A stretch of 64,000 bases of DNA. Source: Corylus avellana (lineage: Eukaryota; Streptophyta; Magnoliopsida; Fagales; Betulaceae). Made by a program: the position numbers and the translations under genes. Positions 59,019 through 64,000 of the stretch are shown piece by piece (within the stretch, counting starts at the first letter, position 1; the number at the start of each line of letters is the position of its first letter). The DNA lies in NCBI RefSeq assembly GCF_901000735.1, contig NC_081541.1, positions 4,891,021 to 4,955,020 on the forward strand, in the 5' to 3' direction. The notes beneath the pieces were generated by a model that was given only the letters and a program-made list of their open reading frames with translations, did no database searches and had not been told where the DNA came from.

Positions 59019-61688
59019 TCACAATCCACAAGTGACACTCAAGTCCAAGCACTTCTTGAACTTGAGCATAGGACCTGGTTTAGACAGACTACCATGCTTC
59101 TCTGCCAGTCCTCTTGGCCACACAACTTTCTCTGTTGGCTCTTTCTTTCTGTAGACGCATCTGCACCCTTTAGCCTTCTTTGCCTTGAGCAATTCTGTCG
59201 ATTCCCAAGCTTTACCTTTCTGTAGTAACTCCACCTCTGTCGACATGCCATTCTGAACAGACGATGAGACTCCACTACCAGCTGTTAGAGCAAAGGAAAC
59301 TATGTCCTCAAATCCATACCTCTCCGGTGCTTTTCGATCACGTTTCTCTCTGCCTCTTGCTAAAGAATAAGGCTCTTCTCGGTGCTCTGAATCTCTTGAC
59401 GATTCTTCGTCATCACATATGTCCTTGAGTGAATACTCTTCATCAAGCTCCACCTCCACGACCTGTTTCCCTTTCTGGCTCTCAGTCGATGCTTCACTCT
59501 CACTCTTTCTTAACATATAGGCCTCATCAAATACCACGTCTCTGCTAACAATCTTCTTCTTTGAGACTGGATCCCAGAGCCTATAGCCTTTAACACCAGA
59601 TTCCAAACCAAAACAAATACATTTTCTTGACTTTGAATCTAACTTTGATCGTTCTCCACTCTGCACATGAACGTATGTCGGACAACCAAATATTCTCAAC
59701 ATAGAATAATCAACCAGTTTACCTGACCATACTTCCTCTGGAATTTTGAAGTCAATCCCAGCGGCTGGAGATCGGTTGGTGACGAAGCATGCATAATTAA
59801 CTGCCTCAGCCCAGAAACTCTTTGGCAATCCTGCACTTAACCTCATACATCTCGCCTTTTCCAACAATGTTCTGTTCATCCTTTCGGCAACTCCGTTTTG
59901 CTGTGGAGTCCCTCTCACTGTGAAGTGACGAGTAATGCCTTCTGTTTTGCAGAATTCCAAGAATGCAGTGTCTTTGTACTCTAACCCATTGTCGGATCTC
60001 AGATACTTTACTCTTCTTCCAGTCTGATTTTCCACCTGCGCCTTCCACTGCTTGAAGATGGTGAAAACCTCTGACTTGTGCTTCATAAAATACACCCAGA
60101 CCTTTCTTGAGAAATCATCAATAAAACTAACAAAATAATGTGCACCTCCGTTTGATGGCACCGCCACTGGTCCCCAAACATCTGAGTGAACATAGTCGAG
60201 AACACCTTTGCTAGTATGAGATGCCACCTTAAAGCTGACTCTTCGTTGCTTCCCATATAGACAGTACTTGCAGAAACCCAATTTACATGACTTCACACCT
60301 TTTAACAAATTCCTCTTGTGAAGCTCAAACATACTACGCTCGCCTAAATGACCAAGCCGCATATGCCACAAAACTGTGTTATCATCATTTGGTTCTGCTG
60401 AGGTGGACACTGCAGCTCCAACTGTAACTGTATCCCCGAGTAACTTATACAAATTGCCAATTTTCTTGCCTTTCATTATCACTATAGCACCTTTAGTTAT
60501 TTTCATAACTCCATCTTTGGCTGAATAACCATAGCCCAAAGAATCTAATGTGCCTAATGAGATCAAATTTTTCTTAAGGTCGAGAACATATCTAACATTA
60601 GTGAGTATCCTGACAAACCCATCAAACATCCTGACTTTTATGGTACCTAGTCCAATGGCCTTACACCTAGCATCATTGCCCATTAGCACTGTACCCGCAT
60701 TACAGGATTTAAATGTGTCGAACCACTGCCTATTCGGACACATATGATATGAACAAGCAGAATCCAAAACCCAAGAGTCTATGAGAGAATTTTTACCTGA
60801 GGAAACTGAAAGAACATCTGCGCTAACCTCGCTATCATCAGACTCACCATCGGCCACACTGACTGAATCTCCAGAACCTTGTCTCTTCTTATCTTCAAGA
60901 TCTTGTTTCATCAGCCTGCAAAATTTTCTGTAGTGCCCTTTCTTATGACAATAATAGCACTCCACATCTTTTGCATCTGACCGAGATTCTCCACTCTGTG
61001 CCGATCGTGACATAGACCGATACTGCTTACCTCTGCCATTCTTCCCTTTAAACTTATCTTTTCCACGCTTTGGCTCAAACCGTGCCACAAGCCCATCAGC
61101 CTGATCATTGATAGGTTTTCTTCGCGTCTCATGTGACAAGAGAGATCCTGTTACCTCTTCAAACGCCAGAGTCTCTTTCCCATATAACAATGTTGTAACC
61201 AGGTGATCATAAGAAGGGGGAAGCGATGCCAACAGAAGTATCGCTTTATCTTCTTCTCTAATCTTCACTGCAAAATTCAACAATTGTGTATTCAACATGT
61301 TGAACTTGTTGAGATGCTCCAGCAGATCTGTATTTTCCTCCATCTGTAAACCATATAGCTGCTTCTTCACGTACAGCTTATTCGTCAAATTCTTCGCCAT
61401 ATACAAACTCTCCAATTTCTGCCAAATTGATTCTGCCTTTTCTTCATCAATAACATTGTGAATGACTTCATCTGACAAATTAAGACGGATCGCACTGGCA
61501 GCCTTCGCATCCATCTCTTCCCAAACATCATTCTCCATCTTTTCGGGTTTCTTCGCCTTTCCCAATAATGCCTTGTGAACTCCTTGCTGAATCAGCAAAT
61601 CCTTCATCCTTCTCTGCCAAAGAGAGAAATTATTCTTCCCATTAAACTTCTCCACTTCAAACTTGGTACTCGCCATATTTGCCGTCAA
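59019..61688 (-). CDS. Copia gag-pol polyprotein, RT-deleted (889 aa)
   Basis: One uninterrupted frame from ATG at 61688. Order: Gag (about 1-235, with SLWQRRMKDLL); zinc knuckle CYYCHKKGHYRKFC (about 244-257); aspartic protease start DSWVLDSACSYHM (about 305); GAG-pre-integrase LWHMRLGHLG (about 440); integrase core with HSDVWGP, DDFSRKVWVY, YLRSDNG and PQQNGVAERMN (about 500-610); then a linker. Reverse transcriptase begins about residue 815 (WESTELLKAKKAKGCRCVYRKKE) and is cut off at about 850. The last 40 residues (LKFKKCLDLSVTCGL) resemble the C-terminal end after RNase H. The in-frame internal deletion leaves capsid, protease and integrase but no polymerase. Transcription is opposite to the GDSL array. 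Confidence 0.92.
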   Translation of the reverse strand: MTANMASTKFEVEKFNGKNNFSLWQRRMKDLLIQQGVHKALLGKAKKPEKMENDVWEEMDAKAASAIRLNLSDEVIHNVIDEEKAESIWQKLESLYMAKNLTNKLYVKKQLYGLQMEENTDLLEHLNKFNMLNTQLLNFAVKIREEDKAILLLASLPPSYDHLVTTLLYGKETLAFEEVTGSLLSHETRRKPINDQADGLVARFEPKRGKDKFKGKNGRGKQYRSMSRSAQSGESRSDAKDVECYYCHKKGHYRKFCRLMKQDLEDKKRQGSGDSVSVADGESDDSEVSADVLSVSSGKNSLIDSWVLDSACSYHMCPNRQWFDTFKSCNAGTVLMGNDARCKAIGLGTIKVRMFDGFVRILTNVRYVLDLKKNLISLGTLDSLGYGYSAKDGVMKITKGAIVIMKGKKIGNLYKLLGDTVTVGAAVSTSAEPNDDNTVLWHMRLGHLGERSMFELHKRNLLKGVKSCKLGFCKYCLYGKQRRVSFKVASHTSKGVLDYVHSDVWGPVAVPSNGGAHYFVSFIDDFSRKVWVYFMKHKSEVFTIFKQWKAQVENQTGRRVKYLRSDNGLEYKDTAFLEFCKTEGITRHFTVRGTPQQNGVAERMNRTLLEKARCMRLSAGLPKSFWAEAVNYACFVTNRSPAAGIDFKIPEEVWSGKLVDYSMLRIFGCPTYVHVQSGERSKLDSKSRKCICFGLESGVKGYRLWDPVSKKKIVSRDVVFDEAYMLRKSESEASTESQKGKQVVEVELDEEYSLKDICDDEESSRDSEHREEPYSLARGREKRDRKAPERYGFEDIVSFALTAGSGVSSSVQNGMSTEVELLQKGKAWESTELLKAKKAKGCRCVYRKKEPTEKVVWPRGLAEKHGSLSKPGPMLKFKKCLDLSVTCGL

Positions 61689-61707
61689 TTTGATTTCTCG
61701 AACCTAA

Positions 61708-61719
61708 GCTCTGATACCA
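61708..61719 (-). other. Primer binding site (initiator tRNA-Met type)
   Basis: The minus strand reads TGGTATCAGAGC, the standard plant Copia primer site, placed AG + PBS after the CAACA end of the 5' LTR. This fixes the direction of the element. Confidence 0.9.
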
Positions 61720-61721
61720 CT

Positions 61722-62508
61722 TGTTGTGCAAAAAACACACGATCACAATTACGGCTAAATAAAGTGAGAGCAATCACACACAAGATAACACCAAGATTTA
61801 AGTGGTTCCCTCAATGTGAGGTACATTCACTGGCAGAGGCGATCACGAAGAAATTCACTATGAAAGATGGAGTACAAAAATATAGTAGAGAAAAAAAATC
61901 ACTCAGACCCAAAACCCCAATACACCCAAATCTCACTATCACACAATAGAGATTATTCTCAAAAAAGGAGAAAACAAAAGACAGGAATACTAACTCTTCT
62001 TCTTTTACTGGGATACGATGGCGGTTGGTCTCTATTTCTTTTTCTCTTTCTCACTATGCGGCTTCACAAGGCTTCTTTTTCTTTCTCTCTTGCTATTCTC
62101 CGTTGCCAAGAAAAAAGAAAACAGAATCTAAACTCACTGTCTTGCCCACATCCAAAAACCAAGGCTGCGGCGCTAGTGTTGTGAGGCCTCTCAAACAGCA
62201 GCCCACAAATTCACTTGTGCAGCTCTGTGATCTTTTTCGCACACCCTATTCACGCACAAAACTTTGGCTTTATACATGGGCAAAGTCGGTGCACTCCAAT
62301 TCTCCTAATACAAGTCATTCTTGGATTCCATATAAGACAAAAACTATAAAGCCTTTTACAAGAAAGACTTGTACACCACGTGAGCCCCACACACTCCAAC
62401 TTAGAGAAGGATTTGGAGAGCTAGTCTACCACGGCAGTACCCATAAACCAATAAAGCAAGACATGGGCCCATAACTAAATTGAGGGTTGAAAAGTCACAT
62501 AGTCAATA
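61722..62508 (-). repeat. 5' LTR of the Copia element
   Basis: 787 bases, starting (minus strand) TATTGACTATG and ending GCACAACA. It would contain the promoter for the gag-pol transcript. Confidence 0.9.
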
Positions 62509-62927
62509 TTTTCCAAAAGCTTTATAAACATTCGATATCGGCCAGAATGTTCTTAGTGAAGGATTCTTTAGTAACATGACTATAGAGGAAGTCAATGCTT
62601 CTGTCCCCGATATAGTCAACAAATTCTCTACTAATGTTAAGGTAAAGTAAGACTATGATTAATCATTCATAATGGGCTGCCTTGGGGTACCCCTATTACC
62701 CATTGCCCTGTCCGATTTCTAAAGAATTCAGGCAGGGGAAGAAAGAGAGGAATGTGGGTTTTCGGGTGATCAACTAGGTCTTCAGGTTTATTGGGGTGTG
62801 GAACCGATCGACCTATTTGGCAGTACTTTTGGACCTTTACTTTTTCTCTCATTTTCTGTTTGAATTCAAACAGGAAATTCCGATCTATTACTCCTAGGAA
62901 AAATATTTACTTTTTAAGGCTTAATTA

Positions 62928-62935
<8 letters not shown>

Positions 62936-62972
<37 letters not shown>
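62936..62972. repeat. (TA)n microsatellite in intron 3 of copy J
   Basis: About 18 TA units between 'aattaaacaaa' and 'aaaatgaggtaactgg'; it is absent at this position in the other copies. Confidence 0.9.
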
Positions 62973-62978
<6 letters not shown>

Positions 62979-63627
62979 AGGTAACTGGATTTTGTTTTAC
63001 GTTGACATGATCGATGTAGGAAATATATGATTTGGGAGGTTGATCATTTTGGATCCACAACACAGGACCAATTGGTTGCCTTCCCTATATCTTGACCAAT
63101 TTTCCAACAGCTGAAAGGGACAACTTTGGTTGCGCAAAGCCCTATAATTATGTTGCTCAATATTTCAACTACAAGTTGAAGGAGGCCATAGTTCAGCTCA
63201 GGATTAGTCTTACTTTAGCTACAATTACACATGTCGACGTCTACTCTGCAAAGTACTCTCTATTCTGTGAACCAAACAAATATTGTAAGCGTTACGCGAA
63301 AATCACGTGCTTTAAAAATAGACGTTAAGAATTCTCAAGTTTATAATTTTGGTTGGAAATATATATGCATGATTTGAGCTTCCACTTGTTGCTTGTTGTG
63401 GGTATGGAGGGAAGTACAACTATAGCACTAGTGTTGGGTGTGGAGGAACAATCACAGTGAATGGAAGCCAAATATTCGTGGGTTCATGTGAACGCTTATC
63501 AGTCAGAGTAAATTGGGATGGAGGTCACTATACCAAGACTGCTAATAAGTTTGTTTTCAACCAAATTTCAACCGTAGCCTTTTCAGATCCACCTATACCC
63601 TTGACAATGGCATGTCATCGTGTTTAG

Positions 63628-64000
63628 GAAAATGCCCCCACTCAAAAATAAATAAAATAAAATGCCCTTGCATGTGGCATCATATTTAAAAGATTGATAT
63701 TAAATATTATCAATATAAATTATTTAGTTATTATATATATTAATGTCTAATAATTGTAAACCTAGCGCAAGCTGTAATACTCATTTCAAGATTATTAAAA
63801 TGGAAAATGCTTAGGTATTATAATTTTTTTATAACCTTACATGATCGTATTTTAATGGCAAAAAAAGCTAAGAACCAAAATTTGATAGAGAAATCTAATT
63901 GCTTATTGTTCTGGAAATAACTATTCGAATCATGGAGATGGTCATATGGGATAGAATCATAGAATGGACCACTATGAATGTCGGATTCGGATTTGTGGTG
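63628..64000. other. 3' flank of copy J
   Basis: Non-coding and collinear with the copy E flank (36405-36800); it runs off the window. No gene was seen. Confidence 0.6.

Larger units (their letters stand above)
58149..62508 (-). mobile_element. Ty1/Copia LTR retrotransposon, internally deleted (4.36 kb)
   Basis: LTRs are at 58149-58936 and 61722-62508, with ends TATTG..CAACA read on the minus strand. The target duplication TTTTC is at 58144-58148 and 62509-62513. The primer binding site TGGTATCAGAGC (minus strand, 61708-61719) matches initiator tRNA-Met and lies two bases inside the right-hand (5') LTR. A purine-rich AAGGTGGAGAT (minus strand, 58937-58947) precedes the left-hand 3' LTR. It is inserted antisense in exon 3 of GDSL copy J. 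The gag-pol frame lacks most of the reverse transcriptase and RNase H, so it is non-autonomous. Confidence 0.93.
57297..63627 (+). pseudogene. GDSL esterase/lipase, copy J (multiply broken, split by retrotransposon)
   Basis: Recognisable parts are exon 2 (57297-57507), exon 3 (58107-58148 and 62509-62641, separated by the Copia element), exon 4 (63020-63284) and exon 5 (63371-63627). Lesions: exon 1 missing; an extra A in the run at 57501-57506 shifts exon 2; GGA to TGA at the start of exon 3 (58109-58111); GQND changed to GQNV (catalytic Asn block disturbed); TGA at 63041-63043 in exon 4; last base of exon 4 changed (TATT|GT); and the exon 5 acceptor CAG mutated to CAT at 63368-63370. It decayed well before the retrotransposon, whose LTRs are still nearly identical. 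Confidence 0.88.

Noticed and set aside
1..64000. Search for tRNA, rRNA, CRISPR-like arrays and bacterial or viral gene clusters
   Set aside because: Nothing with cloverleaf, rRNA or regularly spaced repeat character was seen by eye. The only viral-type gene is the Copia gag-pol.

Overview
The window is nuclear DNA from a eudicot plant, probably a woody species. It is AT-rich and full of poly-A/T tracts and (TA)n runs. Its genes have five exons with GT..AG introns, and it carries plant-type transposable elements: a Copia LTR element, Mutator-like foldback elements, a Helitron-like end and a LINE-like insert. No RNA gene, CRISPR array or bacterial-style operon was seen.

The dominant feature is a tandem, head-to-tail, plus-strand array of GDSL-type esterase/lipase genes (SGNH hydrolases, ENOD8/At5g14450-like). 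I label the ten copies A to J. A (7196-9695), D (26130-29446), G (41244-44304), H (46078-48523) and I (51073-55955) read as intact five-exon genes of 387-389 aa. B (13-bp duplication in exon 2), E (1-bp loss in exon 4), F (exons 4-5 only, two stops) and J (several lesions plus a retrotransposon in exon 3) are broken. C (18372-18959) is cut by an assembly gap. Intact products have a signal peptide, the GDSNSDTGG serine block, a G(Q/H)ND block, GPIG, and a C-terminal DGxH, so they should be secreted esterases.

Layout. 1-113 may be the last exon tail of an upstream gene. 114-2270 is intergenic. 2270-2544 is the orphaned promoter block of copy A, cut off by 4.5 kb of inserted DNA (a Helitron-like end, then a foldback element with gene-like fragments, 5232-7088). 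7.2-31 kb holds copies A-D. Each is followed by a similar 3' flank carrying a GC-rich degenerate minisatellite and, for B, C and D, a 0.69-kb Mutator-like foldback element with a 9-bp target duplication. Between C and D a larger TIR-like element (22238-24830) contains a broken 5' piece of a pyruvate decarboxylase gene. 32-44 kb holds E, F and G. 44.6-56 kb holds H and I, which are almost identical, and I sits on a contig bounded by two 100-N gaps. 56-64 kb holds pseudogene J, split by an antisense Copia element (58149-62508) that has lost its reverse transcriptase.

The picture is a birth-and-death cluster of secreted esterases, duplicated in tandem and reshuffled by unequal exchange or gene conversion. 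Nested transposons repeatedly hit introns, TATA regions and 3' flanks. Two near-identical segments next to assembly gaps (B/C and H/I) may be allelic haplotigs placed in tandem rather than true paralogues. I found no convincing new molecular system. The most unusual items are the gene-fragment-carrying foldback elements and the promoter displacement at copy A.
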